Shown here piece by piece: positions 18,482 through 26,685 of a DNA stretch of 64,000 nt (positions are counted from its first letter, which is position 1; every line of letters begins with the position of its first letter). The position numbers and the translations under genes were made by a program. The notes beneath the pieces are model-generated. The model did not search any database. It saw only the letters and a program-made list of their open reading frames with translations, and was not told the origin of the DNA. Source of the stretch: Alphaproteobacteria bacterium UBA1301 (GTDB lineage: Bacteria; Pseudomonadota; Alphaproteobacteria; Micropepsales; Micropepsaceae); NCBI GenBank assembly GCA_002307725.1, contig DBUB01000010.1, forward strand, positions 124,001-188,000. The letters run 5' to 3'.

Positions 18482-20458
18482 TCAATCTCTTGCGAGCGCC
18501 ACCACGGGATCGAGCAGCGAGGCGTTGCGCGCGGGCAGATAACCGAAGGCCACGCCGATCAGGCTGGAGCAGACAAAGGCGGCAATGATGGAGAACGTTG
18601 AATAAACAAAGCTGAAGCTTGATCCGAGCAGGCTGCACAGCGTGCCAAAAAACAGCGCCAGTACGATTCCGAACACGCCGCCGATTAAACAGACCAGCAC
18701 CGCCTCAATCAAAAATTGCTGCAGGATATCGCTTTGCCGGGCACCGACCGCCATGCGCACGCCGATCTCGTTGATCCGCTCCGACACCGACACCAGCATG
18801 ATGTTCATCACGCCGATCCCGCCGACGACCAGCGAGATGATGGCAATCGCCGCAATCAGCAAGGTCAGGGTCTGGTTCGTAGCGGTGATCGTCTGGCGAA
18901 TATCGTCGGTGTTCAGGATGAAGAAATCCTTGGCTCCGTGACGCTGGGTGAGAAAAGAGATGGTCGCCTGTTCCGCCAGCGACATGGCGACGTCGTCTTT
19001 GACGCGCACCGTGATGCTGCGCAGGGACTGATCGCCCAGAAAGCGCGTCTGCACCGTCGTGTAGGGAAGATAGAGGGTGAGATTCTGGCTCGATCCGAAG
19101 CCGCCTTGCTGCGGTTTGGTAACGCCAATGACGCGACAGGGCACGGTGCCGATCAAGACCACTTGTCCGATGGGGTTGCCGTCAAAATCCGCAAACAGCG
19201 TCTTGCGCGTGTTTTCGTCGATCACCACGTCTTGCGCGATGCTACGTGTGCTTTCAGCATCGAAAAAACGCCCCTGCGCCAGCTTGGTGCCTTTGGCCGC
19301 GAAATATTGCTCGCCGACGCCACTGACCATGGCACTGGCCTCTTTCGATCCGAAACGCACCGTGCTGCTGGTCGACACCGTCGGCGTCACCGCGGCAACA
19401 TAGGGCTGTTTGGCCAGCTCGGTGGCATCGGCGACCACCAGCGTCTCGATCTTGGCCGACCGCATATCGCCGAAACTCTTGCCCGGAAAAATTTCCAGCG
19501 TGTTGGTGCCGAGACTGCTGATATTGGCCAGCACCTTCTGCTGCGACCCATTGCCCAGCGCCACCACGCTGACCACCGAGGCAATGCCGATGATGATCCC
19601 GAGCATGGTAAGAAAAGTGCGAAGCTTGTGCGCCTTCATCGCCAGCAGCGCCATCCGGAACGCTTCCTGGAAACGATCGAAGATCGTCCGCCAGTTCCAC
19701 CCCAGATCTGCGGCCGCAGAACGTTCGACGGCCTTTGTTGTCCGCGCGGCCGCGGCAGGATGCCCCGCTGCTGCAGTGCGCCGATCCGAGACGATTTCGC
19801 CGTCGCTGAGTTCAATAATGCGCTCGGCCCGGCCCGCGACGGTCATATCGTGGGTGACGATGATCACCGTTTTGCCCTCGGCGTGCAGCTCGTCGAGGAT
19901 GCTGAGCACTTCTTCTCCGCTGTGCTTGTCGAGCGCGCCGGTCGGCTCGTCGGCGAGAATGACATTGGCACCGTTCATCAGCGCACGGGCGATGGACACG
20001 CGCTGTTGCTGGCCGCCGGAAAGCTGGCCGGGGTGATAGGTCATACGATCCGCCATGCCCAGCCTGGCGAGCAAGCTGGCCGCCTTGCGCTGGCGCTGCG
20101 CTGCGATCTGCCCGGCATAAATCGCGGGAATCTCGACATTGCCGAGCGCCGTCAGTTCCGACAGCAAATGATAGCGCTGGAAGATGAAACCGAAATGCTC
20201 GCGGCGCAGCGCCGCCAGTTCGTCGCGATCCAGCGCGCCGGTCTCGCGGCCGGAAATCCGGTAGCTGCCCGCCGTCGGCCGGTCGAGACAGCCGAGAATA
20301 TTCATCAGCGTCGACTTGCCGGAGCCCGACGCCCCGACAATCGCCACCATCTCGCCGGCTTCGATCGTGAGGTCGAGATCTTTCAGGACGCAGATTGTGC
20401 TCTCACCGGCCGGAAATTCGCGGCGCAGCTTGCTGAGAATGATAAGAGGTTCCGCCAT
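18482..20458 (-). CDS. macB: MacB-type ABC transporter (ATPase-permease fusion)
   Basis: A 658-residue fusion. Residues about 1-235: ABC ATPase with Walker A GASGSGKST, signature LSGGQQQR and Walker B VILADEPTGALD. Residues about 270-300: first membrane helix (FLTMLGIIIGIASVVSVVAL), then a large periplasmic MacB domain and three C-terminal helices (for example LTLLIAAIAIISLVVGGIGV). Length and topology are those of MacB. With the adjacent MacA-like adaptor and an outer-membrane TolC partner not seen here it should export a peptide, antibiotic or siderophore-like substrate. Converges on nifQ, 10 bases apart, so it interrupts the nif island. Confidence 0.93.
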   Translation of the reverse strand: MAEPLIILSKLRREFPAGESTICVLKDLDLTIEAGEMVAIVGASGSGKSTLMNILGCLDRPTAGSYRISGRETGALDRDELAALRREHFGFIFQRYHLLSELTALGNVEIPAIYAGQIAAQRQRKAASLLARLGMADRMTYHPGQLSGGQQQRVSIARALMNGANVILADEPTGALDKHSGEEVLSILDELHAEGKTVIIVTHDMTVAGRAERIIELSDGEIVSDRRTAAAGHPAAAARTTKAVERSAAADLGWNWRTIFDRFQEAFRMALLAMKAHKLRTFLTMLGIIIGIASVVSVVALGNGSQQKVLANISSLGTNTLEIFPGKSFGDMRSAKIETLVVADATELAKQPYVAAVTPTVSTSSTVRFGSKEASAMVSGVGEQYFAAKGTKLAQGRFFDAESTRSIAQDVVIDENTRKTLFADFDGNPIGQVVLIGTVPCRVIGVTKPQQGGFGSSQNLTLYLPYTTVQTRFLGDQSLRSITVRVKDDVAMSLAEQATISFLTQRHGAKDFFILNTDDIRQTITATNQTLTLLIAAIAIISLVVGGIGVMNIMLVSVSERINEIGVRMAVGARQSDILQQFLIEAVLVCLIGGVFGIVLALFFGTLCSLLGSSFSFVYSTFSIIAAFVCSSLIGVAFGYLPARNASLLDPVVALARD

Positions 20459-20461
20459 GGT

Positions 20462-21685
20462 CTAGAACATCGGCGGCGGGCCACCGCCTCCTGCGTTTGT
20501 CGTTTTGGTGGTCGCGGAGGTTTCGCCCGTCACCACACGCTCGCCTGCCTTCAGGCCCGAACGGATTTCGGCGCTGATCTTGTTGTTGAGCCCAACCTCG
20601 ACGGCGCGCGGCGAGATTTTGCCGTCGGCACCGACCACCTGCACGGTGTAGCGGCCCCCCGGTGCTCTGGCGAGCGCGGCGGAGGGGACCGTCAGCACGT
20701 TCTTGGCTTGGCCGAGTATGATATGCACTTCGGCGGTCATATAAGTGCGCAGGCGGCCATTGGGATTGGGCATGTTGAAAATGCCGATATAATAAATGGC
20801 CGAAGAAGACGACGACGTCGTGGTGCTTGATGTGGTGCTGGAACTGAAGCTGCTGTCGCTGGTAATCGATTCCGGCGCCGGGTCGATCGATGCGAGTTTG
20901 GTTTCATAGCGAAGATCCGGGGCTCCCAGGATGGTGAAATAGACGGGCAAGCCCGGTTTCACCTTGACGACATCGGCCTCCGAGATTTCGGCGCGCACGG
21001 TCATGATATCGAGCTGGCCGAGAATGACGATTGTGGGGGCCGATTGGGCGGCGTTCACCGTCTGCCCTTCCTGGCTGACGATGGCGAGCACGGTGCCGTC
21101 GATCGGGGCGGTAATACGGGTATAGCCAAGATTGGCTTCGGCCGTTCCGACGGCAACCTTGGCCTCGTCGATCTGGGCGTCGAGCGCCGCGATCTGCGCC
21201 AGGGTCGTTCTGACGTCGGTGTCCGCCGATTCCAAATCCGTTTGCGAGACCGCCTTGAGTTCGGAGAGTTGCTTGCGCCGCGCCAATATGCGCCGCTCAT
21301 TGGTGAGCGTTGCCTGCTTCTCGACCCGCTGCGCCCGCATATTTGCCAGCGCGGCTTTGGCGGTTTGCAGGTTGTTTTGCTGCGTCACGGAATCGATTTG
21401 GGCGACAAGATCGCCCTTCTTGACCTTCTGCCCACGCACGACATTCACCGCGATGACGCGGCCGGAAACCTGGGCGCCAACGGCAACAAGCTTAACGGGC
21501 TTTAACGTACCGCTCGCCAGGACGGATTCTTCGATATTTCCCGGTGTCACAACTGCCGTCATCCGGCTGATGGGCGGGGCGGAAAAAAAGAACAGTTTGA
21601 CGCAAATTCCGACCACGACGACCGCAATTACGGTAGCAATTACAAGCAGTCGCGTCTTCTTTTGCTTTAGATCAAGTATCGGCAT
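20462..21685 (-). CDS. macA: MacA-type periplasmic adaptor protein
   Basis: A 407-residue HlyD/RND-family adaptor: one N-terminal membrane anchor (LLVIATVIAVVVVGICVKLF), a lipoyl/barrel-sandwich half-motif (GQKVKKGDLVAQIDS), a long alpha-hairpin (residues about 105-190) and the second half-motif (ITAPIDGTVLAIVSQEGQTV). A Ser/Thr-rich stretch (SSFSSSTTSSTTTSSSSSA) interrupts the beta-barrel region, as in many MacA homologues. It lies three bases upstream of macB in the same operon. Confidence 0.93.
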   Translation of the reverse strand: MPILDLKQKKTRLLVIATVIAVVVVGICVKLFFFSAPPISRMTAVVTPGNIEESVLASGTLKPVKLVAVGAQVSGRVIAVNVVRGQKVKKGDLVAQIDSVTQQNNLQTAKAALANMRAQRVEKQATLTNERRILARRKQLSELKAVSQTDLESADTDVRTTLAQIAALDAQIDEAKVAVGTAEANLGYTRITAPIDGTVLAIVSQEGQTVNAAQSAPTIVILGQLDIMTVRAEISEADVVKVKPGLPVYFTILGAPDLRYETKLASIDPAPESITSDSSFSSSTTSSTTTSSSSSAIYYIGIFNMPNPNGRLRTYMTAEVHIILGQAKNVLTVPSAALARAPGGRYTVQVVGADGKISPRAVEVGLNNKISAEIRSGLKAGERVVTGETSATTKTTNAGGGGPPPMF

Positions 21686-22013
21686 GTCATTTCCCGCGGG
21701 GACGGCGAAGGAGAACAGGAGCAGGTAACATCTGCAAAGGTCACACTACGCAGATGGAGATGGCGGCCCAAAATGTCAAACCGCCATTCTTCGCAAAGTT
21801 ACGCAGGAGCGGGCAGGCGACATTGCGCTACAAAAAAGCAGCGACGCCCGCCGCTCCAACGGCTGAGGCGAGGCGGGTGGCCGGATCCAGGTGCCCGGCC
21901 AACACCGGTGTACAGGCCGAGGCACGGCGCGGGTGCGTCGCTTGTGCCCTACCAAGGTGGCCATTCATCGGAACCGTCGTGGAATGGTGCCGACAGCTCT
22001 GCCAAGCGGAGCG
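21686..22013. other. Intergenic stretch upstream of macAB
   Basis: About 330 bases between the macA start and the end of the NIPSNAP gene, both on the minus strand. It should hold the macAB promoter; I see no gene and no confident promoter or operator. Confidence 0.4.
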
Positions 22014-22634
22014 TTAGGGCAGCGGCGACCAGTTTTCCGGTAGCGCGATCGTCGATGTCGCCTCAAGGATGTTCTCCGGTCCACCCTTAGGGGGCCAGAC
22101 CCCGGCAGCATAGGCTGTGGCGCGCAGCGACGCACGCTCCTCGAGGCTTTCGAAGCGCCAGATATGAGTGATCCGCGGCGCTCCGTCGAGCGCATACATA
22201 TTGATCACCAGATGCGCGGTGTACGCGTGCGCGGGTTTGATTGCCTGCTCCCAGCCCGCGAGAGTCGGTGGCAAGCCCCCCGGGTGCAGGCGATAGGTGC
22301 GGAATTCGTAAACCTTCCCCTGAGCGCCAGTCGTGACCGGCGGCAGGAAGGGGAACCGCGTGTAGCTGTCCATTTCCAGCGCGGTTACAACCCCTTCCGC
22401 GTTGAAGGGATTGGTGCTCAGCAGAGCGCGCTGGCGTTCTCTTCCCAGCTCCTCCGCGCTTTCGAAGCCGCGCAGGACCAATAGGCGCCCGAGCGTGCCA
22501 ATCTCGGTGCGCCAGCAACCAAGGACGGCACCTGTTGCTTCTGGTGCCGCGACCCAGGCGTGCGCGTTCTCCGAAACTTGCGATGCTGACAGGAGCGGAA
22601 ACGACAACGTTACAAGCTCGTAGAGTGCGGACAT
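22014..22634 (-). CDS. NIPSNAP family protein
   Basis: A 206-residue protein with the NIPSNAP/ferredoxin-like pattern: VYEFRTYRLHPGGLPPTLAG in the second half followed by ITHIWRFESLEERASLR. The N-terminal half (ELVTLSFPLLSASQVSENAH) looks like a second, diverged copy of the fold. Members are small dimeric alpha-beta barrels of unclear function. It lies between macAB and nifS with no obvious link to nitrogen fixation. Confidence 0.8.
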   Translation of the reverse strand: MSALYELVTLSFPLLSASQVSENAHAWVAAPEATGAVLGCWRTEIGTLGRLLVLRGFESAEELGRERQRALLSTNPFNAEGVVTALEMDSYTRFPFLPPVTTGAQGKVYEFRTYRLHPGGLPPTLAGWEQAIKPAHAYTAHLVINMYALDGAPRITHIWRFESLEERASLRATAYAAGVWPPKGGPENILEATSTIALPENWSPLP

Positions 22635-22834
22635 GGATCAGGTTCCTCGCACAGACTGGTCGTTGTTCGATGGCGCAGAGGCAATTCTTCGATCTGCGAA
22701 AGCACGACTACCACAGAAATCAGTCGGGAAATTCGCACCTCGATTTTTTTCGCGGTTGAGCGGCCGGTTCTTCGGTTAGGCGACCGCCCACTTTATTCTT
22801 ATGGGGCCACTTGTCGGGCCGCGTGTCGGGCTTG

Positions 22835-22850
22835 TGTCGGGTTTGCGACA
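22835..22850 (+). promoter_or_regulatory. NifA upstream activator site for nifS
   Basis: TGTCGGGTTTGCGACA fits TGT-N10-ACA exactly. It lies about 48 bases upstream of the -24 element of the nifS promoter, closer than the usual 80-150 bases, and is flanked by further TGTCGG half-sites. Confidence 0.8.
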
Positions 22851-22889
22851 TTCTTCCCGACAAACCCGCCAAAATCGGCCGTTTGGCGC

Positions 22890-22905
22890 TGGCACCAAAG
22901 TTGCT
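22890..22905 (+). promoter_or_regulatory. Sigma-54 promoter of nifS-draT-draG
   Basis: TGGCAC-CAAAG-TTGCT is a perfect match to the -24/-12 consensus TGGCAC-N5-TTGCW. Transcription should begin near 22915, which places the TTG at 22901 (an upstream in-frame start) outside the mRNA. Confidence 0.88.
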
Positions 22906-22939
22906 CAGCATCCTCCGACGGTTTTCACCGGAGGCTGCC

Positions 22940-24109
22940 ACGCACTGGGCCTATTTCGACAACGCGGCGACGACACGCACCGACCCGGAGGTGGTCCAGG
23001 CGATGCTGCCGTTCTTCAGCCAGAGCTTTGGCAATCCGTCCTCGACCCACGATTTCGGCACGGCCGCTGCCGCCGCCATTACCGCCGCCCGCCGCCAGGT
23101 GCAGGCGCTGATTGGGGCCGAGCACGAGCACGAAATCGTCTTCACCGCCAGTGCTACCGAGGCCAACAACGCTGCCCTGTTGCAAGCGCTGCGGCGCGAA
23201 GAGCGCGGCGAGGTCATCACCACCGCGGTGGAACATCCCGCCGTGCTGGCGGTGCTGGCCGATCAGGAAAAGCATCACGGCATTGTGGTGCATCGCATCG
23301 GTGTTGATCGTTGGGGACGGCTTGATCGGGCCGCCTTCCGCCGGGCGCTCAGCCGCCGCACCGCGCTGGTATCGGTGATGGCGGCCAACAACGAGACCGG
23401 CACGCTGTTTCCTGTCGCCGAACTGGCGGATATGGCCCACGACGTCGGCGCACTCTTTCATACCGATGCGGTCCAGGCCGCGGGCAAGATCGCGCTCGAC
23501 GTCAAAGCCAGCCGCATCGACCTGCTGTCACTGTCGGGGCACAAATTCCACGGGCCGAAAGGCATCGGCGCGCTCTATATCCGCAAGAGCACCAAGTTCC
23601 GCGCCTTGATCCGCGGCGGGCGGCAGGAGCGGGCGCGCCGCGCCGGCACCGAGAACGTTCCGGCGATTGTCGGCCTCGGCAAGGCGGCGGAATTGGCAGT
23701 GGCGCGGCTTGGCGAGAACCAGCTGGTAGAGGCGCTGCGCGACCGGCTCGAACGCACGCTCCTCGCCACTGTGGACGGTGCTTTCGTGCTCGGCGATGTG
23801 GAATGCCGGCTGCCCGGCACTTTGGCGGTTGCCTTCGATGGCGCCGATGCGGAGGAGATTCTGTTCCGCCTCAACCGGGCAGGTATCGCTGCCTCATCTG
23901 GTTCGGCCTGCGCCGCGGGCGCCATGGAGCCGTCGCATGTGGTGCGGGCGATGAAGGTGCCGTACACCGCCGCGCATGGCGTGTTGCGGTTCTCGCTGTC
24001 GCGCGAGACCACCGCCTCCGAGGTGGGTCAGCTTATCGGCGTCTTGCCGGAGATTGTCGCCGCCTCGCGTGCCGCCTCGCTGTTTGCCCCCCAAGCCGCC
24101 GCCGAGTAG
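22940..24109 (+). CDS. nifS: Cysteine desulfurase NifS (apparent ACG start)
   Basis: A pyridoxal-phosphate enzyme of about 389 residues that takes sulfur from cysteine for nitrogenase Fe-S clusters. Visible: YFDNAATTRTDPEVVQAML at the N-terminus, the PLP-lysine region SLSGHKFHGPKGIGALY, the substrate-binding RRAGTENVPAIVGLG, and the active-site cysteine loop SSGSACAAGAMEPSH. The frame is open further upstream, but the sigma-54 start site near 22915 excludes those codons. Within the mRNA, GGAGG (22930-22934) is followed after five bases by ACG 22940, giving (M)HWAYFDNAATT, the normal NifS N-terminus. No ATG, GTG or TTG is available in frame there. draT follows after three bases. Confidence 0.93.
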   Translation, partial: THWAYFDNAATTRTDPEVVQAMLPFFSQSFGNPSSTHDFGTAAAAAITAARRQVQALIGAEHEHEIVFTASATEANNAALLQALRREERGEVITTAVEHPAVLAVLADQEKHHGIVVHRIGVDRWGRLDRAAFRRALSRRTALVSVMAANNETGTLFPVAELADMAHDVGALFHTDAVQAAGKIALDVKASRIDLLSLSGHKFHGPKGIGALYIRKSTKFRALIRGGRQERARRAGTENVPAIVGLGKAAELAVARLGENQLVEALRDRLERTLLATVDGAFVLGDVECRLPGTLAVAFDGADAEEILFRLNRAGIAASSGSACAAGAMEPSHVVRAMKVPYTAAHGVLRFSLSRETTASEVGQLIGVLPEIVAASRAASLFAPQAAAE

Positions 24110-24112
24110 GCC

Positions 24113-24913
24113 ATGAGCGAGGACCGCGGGCACTCCACCAATCTCGTCGGGGTCCCGACCGGCCTGTTGGCATCGCCCGCGTTCAACGCTTTTCCGGTCT
24201 CGCTTCATATCGCGTCGGTGCGTGAGCAGAACCGCTCGCTGTTCAAGATGCTGAACGAGGCCGAGGCGCCGGAGGTCGCGGCTGGCATGTTCGAAGCCTA
24301 TATGGCGACGATGTTCGACCTCGACGATCAGGACCGCGACGGCCGCGGCCCCGCACGCTTCCGGGCCTCCAGTTATCTCCGTCTGTTGCGCGGCTGGGGG
24401 TATGAGGCCAACTCGCCGGAAGGCGCGGTGCTGAAGGGCTGGGTGGAAAGCCGTTTTGGTCTGTTCCCAACTTTCCACAAGGCGCCGATCGATCGCTTTT
24501 CGGGCAAGGCCTGGATCACGTATATCGAAGAAAAAATGTCGAGCCGCTTTCATTCCAACGCCATCCAATCCCAGCTCGATCTGCTTTACGAATTCTGCCA
24601 GTGGAGTCTTGGCCGTTTCCATTCCGTCGGCCACAAGCACATCACGCTGTTCCGCGGCACCAACAGTTTCGAAGAGCAGCAACTGCTAGAGCGCCTCGAC
24701 AAGCGGCGTGTGGTGGTCAAGCTCAACAGCCTCTTGTCGTTCACTTCCGAACGGGAACTGGCCGAAAGCTTCGGCGATATCATTCTGGAAGTGGAGGTGC
24801 CGACGGTGAAGATCCTGTTTTTCAATTCCCTGCTACCGAGGCACGCCCTCAAAGGCGAAGGCGAATACGTCGTGATCGGCGGGGATTACGAGGCCAAGGC
24901 GCTCTATTACTGA
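24113..24913 (+). CDS. draT: NAD+-dinitrogen-reductase ADP-ribosyltransferase DraT
   Basis: A 266-residue enzyme beginning MSEDRGHSTNLVGVPTGLLA, with the DraT hallmarks SLHIASVREQNRSLFKML, HITLFRGTNSFEE and the SFTSERELAESFGD stretch. It attaches ADP-ribose from NAD+ to Arg101 of NifH when fixed nitrogen or darkness/energy limitation signals arrive, switching nitrogenase off. It starts three bases after nifS and overlaps draG by three bases (TGATG), so the three genes form one operon under the nifS sigma-54 promoter. Confidence 0.95.
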   Translation: MSEDRGHSTNLVGVPTGLLASPAFNAFPVSLHIASVREQNRSLFKMLNEAEAPEVAAGMFEAYMATMFDLDDQDRDGRGPARFRASSYLRLLRGWGYEANSPEGAVLKGWVESRFGLFPTFHKAPIDRFSGKAWITYIEEKMSSRFHSNAIQSQLDLLYEFCQWSLGRFHSVGHKHITLFRGTNSFEEQQLLERLDKRRVVVKLNSLLSFTSERELAESFGDIILEVEVPTVKILFFNSLLPRHALKGEGEYVVIGGDYEAKALYY

Positions 24914-25800
24914 TGGCGGTAGATGCGAAATTGGATCGTGCCTTGGGGGCTTATCTCGGCCTTGCGGTCGGCGATGCGCTTGGCGCCACGGTGGAATTCC
25001 TCACCCGCGGCGAGATCAAACAGAAATATGGCGAGCACAACAAGATCATCGGCGGCGGCTGGTTGAAGCTGAAGCCGGGGCAGGTGACCGATGACACCGC
25101 CATGAGCCTGGCGCTGGGACGCGCCCTGATCGCCGCGGACGGCTTCGATGCCAAAAGCGTGTGCGAAGAATTCGCCCGCTGGCTGCGCTCGCGCCCCGTC
25201 GACATCGGCAACACCTGCCGGCGCGGGATCTCGCGTTATCTCCACGAGGGCACGACGTTAAAGCCGTATAATGACGGCGATGCGGGCAATGGCGCCTGTA
25301 TGCGGACCTTGCCGGTGGCGCTCGCCACTCTCGGTGCGGTGGAGGATTTTGCCGCTTGGACGCTCGGTCAGTGCCACACCACCCACAATCATCCGCTCTC
25401 GGATGATGCGACGTTGGCGGTGGGGGCGATGGTGCAGACGCTGGTGACGGGCGGCGGGGTGAAAGAGGTGCGCGCGCTCGCCAATGCGCTGATCGGAAAA
25501 CATCGCAACTTTTCGTTCGCGCCGTACCACGGCCTGTCGTCGCCTTACATCATCGACACGATTCAAACGGTGCTGCATTTCTATTTCCGCACCGACAATT
25601 TCAAAGATTATCTGGTGGAAGTGGTCAATCAAGGCGGCGATGCCGACACCACCGGTGCGATTGCCGGCATGATCGGTGGCGCGACCTATGGCGCCTCGAA
25701 TATCCCGGAGGAATGGCTGAAACGGCTCGATCCCAAAGTCACGGCCGAAATCCGGACGCAAGTTCCGGCGCTGCTCAAGATCGGAAGTGCGAACAGTTGA
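24913..25800 (+). CDS. draG: ADP-ribosyl-[dinitrogen reductase] hydrolase DraG
   Basis: A 295-residue ADP-ribosylglycohydrolase: GAYLGLAVGDALGATVEFLT, the di-metal ligands in QVTDDTAMSLALG, CHTTHNHPLSDDATLAVGAM, and the C-terminal NQGGDADTTGAIAGMIGGAT. It removes ADP-ribose from NifH Arg101, restoring activity; in studied bacteria GlnB/GlnK and AmtB control it. Its ATG overlaps the draT stop. After its end lies a palindromic repeat element. Confidence 0.95.
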   Translation: MAVDAKLDRALGAYLGLAVGDALGATVEFLTRGEIKQKYGEHNKIIGGGWLKLKPGQVTDDTAMSLALGRALIAADGFDAKSVCEEFARWLRSRPVDIGNTCRRGISRYLHEGTTLKPYNDGDAGNGACMRTLPVALATLGAVEDFAAWTLGQCHTTHNHPLSDDATLAVGAMVQTLVTGGGVKEVRALANALIGKHRNFSFAPYHGLSSPYIIDTIQTVLHFYFRTDNFKDYLVEVVNQGGDADTTGAIAGMIGGATYGASNIPEEWLKRLDPKVTAEIRTQVPALLKIGSANS

Positions 25801-25811
25801 ATTATAAAACC

Positions 25812-25993
25812 TGTCATCCCCGGCTGACCCGGCGTAGCGCACAGCGCGAAGACGGGGAAGGGAAGGGGACCCAGGTCGCCACACCCGCAGGCTGATAAAG
25901 AAATGGTCGTGACCTTCTTCGAGAACCGCGAAAGCGCCACCACCTGGGTTCCCTTCCCCTCGCGGCGCTGCGCTTGCTCGGCCGGGAATGACA
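25812..25993. repeat. Large palindromic intergenic repeat element
   Basis: Outer arms TGTCATCCCCGGC (25812-25824) and GCCGGGAATGACA (25981-25993) are near-perfect inverted repeats; inner arms GGGAAGGGGACCCAGGT (25860-25876) and ACCTGGGTTCCCTTCCC (25942-25958) pair as well. This format, ending in ...GGGAATGACA, looks like the dispersed extragenic palindromes common in alphaproteobacterial genomes. It sits between convergent draG and nifT and may also serve as a bidirectional terminator. Confidence 0.75.
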
Positions 25994-25999
25994 AGCGCG

Positions 26000-26206
26000 C
26001 TACGACTCCAGCCGTCTCGCCTCGACGCTGATCGGCAGGCGGGTATCGGGCGCCAGATCGGGGAGCTGGAATACCCAGCCATTATTGAGCGTGACCGTGC
26101 CGCCCCACAGGCCTGGTTTCTCCATCGCCACGACCTTTTCTTCGAGGTCTTTTTTCGCAACGTAGACCGCATAGCTCTCGCCCGTCTTGCGTAGCATGAT
26201 TTTCAT
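26000..26206 (-). CDS. nifT: NifT/FixU family protein
   Basis: A 68-residue protein, MKIMLRKTGESYAVYVAKKD then VVAMEKPGLWGGTVTLNNGW, the standard NifT/FixU pattern and length. Function is not established; it is usually found with nifB or nifZ. The start overlaps the nifZ stop (ATGA), last gene of the nifB operon. Confidence 0.93.
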   Translation of the reverse strand: MKIMLRKTGESYAVYVAKKDLEEKVVAMEKPGLWGGTVTLNNGWVFQLPDLAPDTRLPISVEARRLES

Positions 26207-26475
26207 GTAATCCCCGTTTCGATGCGTTCGAGTTCCTTGGCCCGCATGCCGACCACCATGCCGCGGTCCAGAAAATCCACTTCGTAGATGAAAAACCGCT
26301 GCAAGAAGGTGCCGATCTCGCGCACGTAACCGATTTCGCCTTCGCTCACCAACAGATCGCCGACCCGCAGCCCGAGATAACTGCCGTCGTTGCGCACCAG
26401 GCGCCGCGCCCGCACCTTCTCGCCAACCTCAAAGGCGGGCGGGGCGTCGAGTTCGACGATCTCGTCGTGGCTCAT
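26203..26475 (-). CDS. nifZ: NifZ, nitrogenase P-cluster maturation
   Basis: A 90-residue protein; ATG 26475 (overlapping the ferredoxin stop) gives MSHDEIVELDAPPAFEVGEK. Characteristic segments: VGEKVRARRLVRNDGSY, GLRVGDLLVSEGEIGYVREI and FIYEVDFLDRGMVVGMRAKE. NifZ helps form the second P-cluster of the MoFe protein. It is translationally coupled at both ends to the flanking genes. Confidence 0.93.
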   Translation of the reverse strand: MSHDEIVELDAPPAFEVGEKVRARRLVRNDGSYLGLRVGDLLVSEGEIGYVREIGTFLQRFFIYEVDFLDRGMVVGMRAKELERIETGIT

Positions 26476-26666
26476 GCCTGCACGCAGCATTTCGGCACCG
26501 GGCAGGTGGCGGCGCATTGCGGCGTCGGGAAGATGCCTTTGCACTCGGTACACTTGCCGGGGTTGATCACAAATATCGCACCTTTGGCGGTGATGGCGCG
26601 GTTGGGGCATTCGAATTCGCAGGAACCGCAGCCGTTACACTTCTCTGCGATGATCTTGTAAGCCAT
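26472..26666 (-). CDS. fdxN: 2[4Fe-4S] ferredoxin, nifB-associated (FdxN-like)
   Basis: A 64-residue protein with two cluster motifs: C-x2-C-x2-C-x3-CP (CNGCGSCEFECP) and C-x2-C-x8-C-x3-CP (CTECKGIFPTPQCAATCPVP), the second with the 8-residue insertion typical of FdxN-type nif ferredoxins. It may deliver electrons to NifB or nitrogenase. It lies 19 bases after nifB and overlaps the nifZ start. Confidence 0.92.
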   Translation of the reverse strand: MAYKIIAEKCNGCGSCEFECPNRAITAKGAIFVINPGKCTECKGIFPTPQCAATCPVPKCCVQA

Positions 26667-26685
26667 GACACGCTTCTCCTTTATC

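Larger units (their letters stand above)
22635..22939. other. Regulatory region upstream of nifS
   Basis: About 305 bases between divergent NIPSNAP and nifS. It contains five TTGTCGG-type half-sites in either orientation (near 22811, 22824, 22835, 22846 and 22857), one perfect NifA site and one perfect sigma-54 promoter, listed separately. Confidence 0.7.

Noticed and set aside
22811..22939. Longer NifS N-terminus beginning at 22811 or TTG 22901
   Set aside because: These codons overlap the NifA site and the -24/-12 promoter and would lie upstream of the predicted transcription start.
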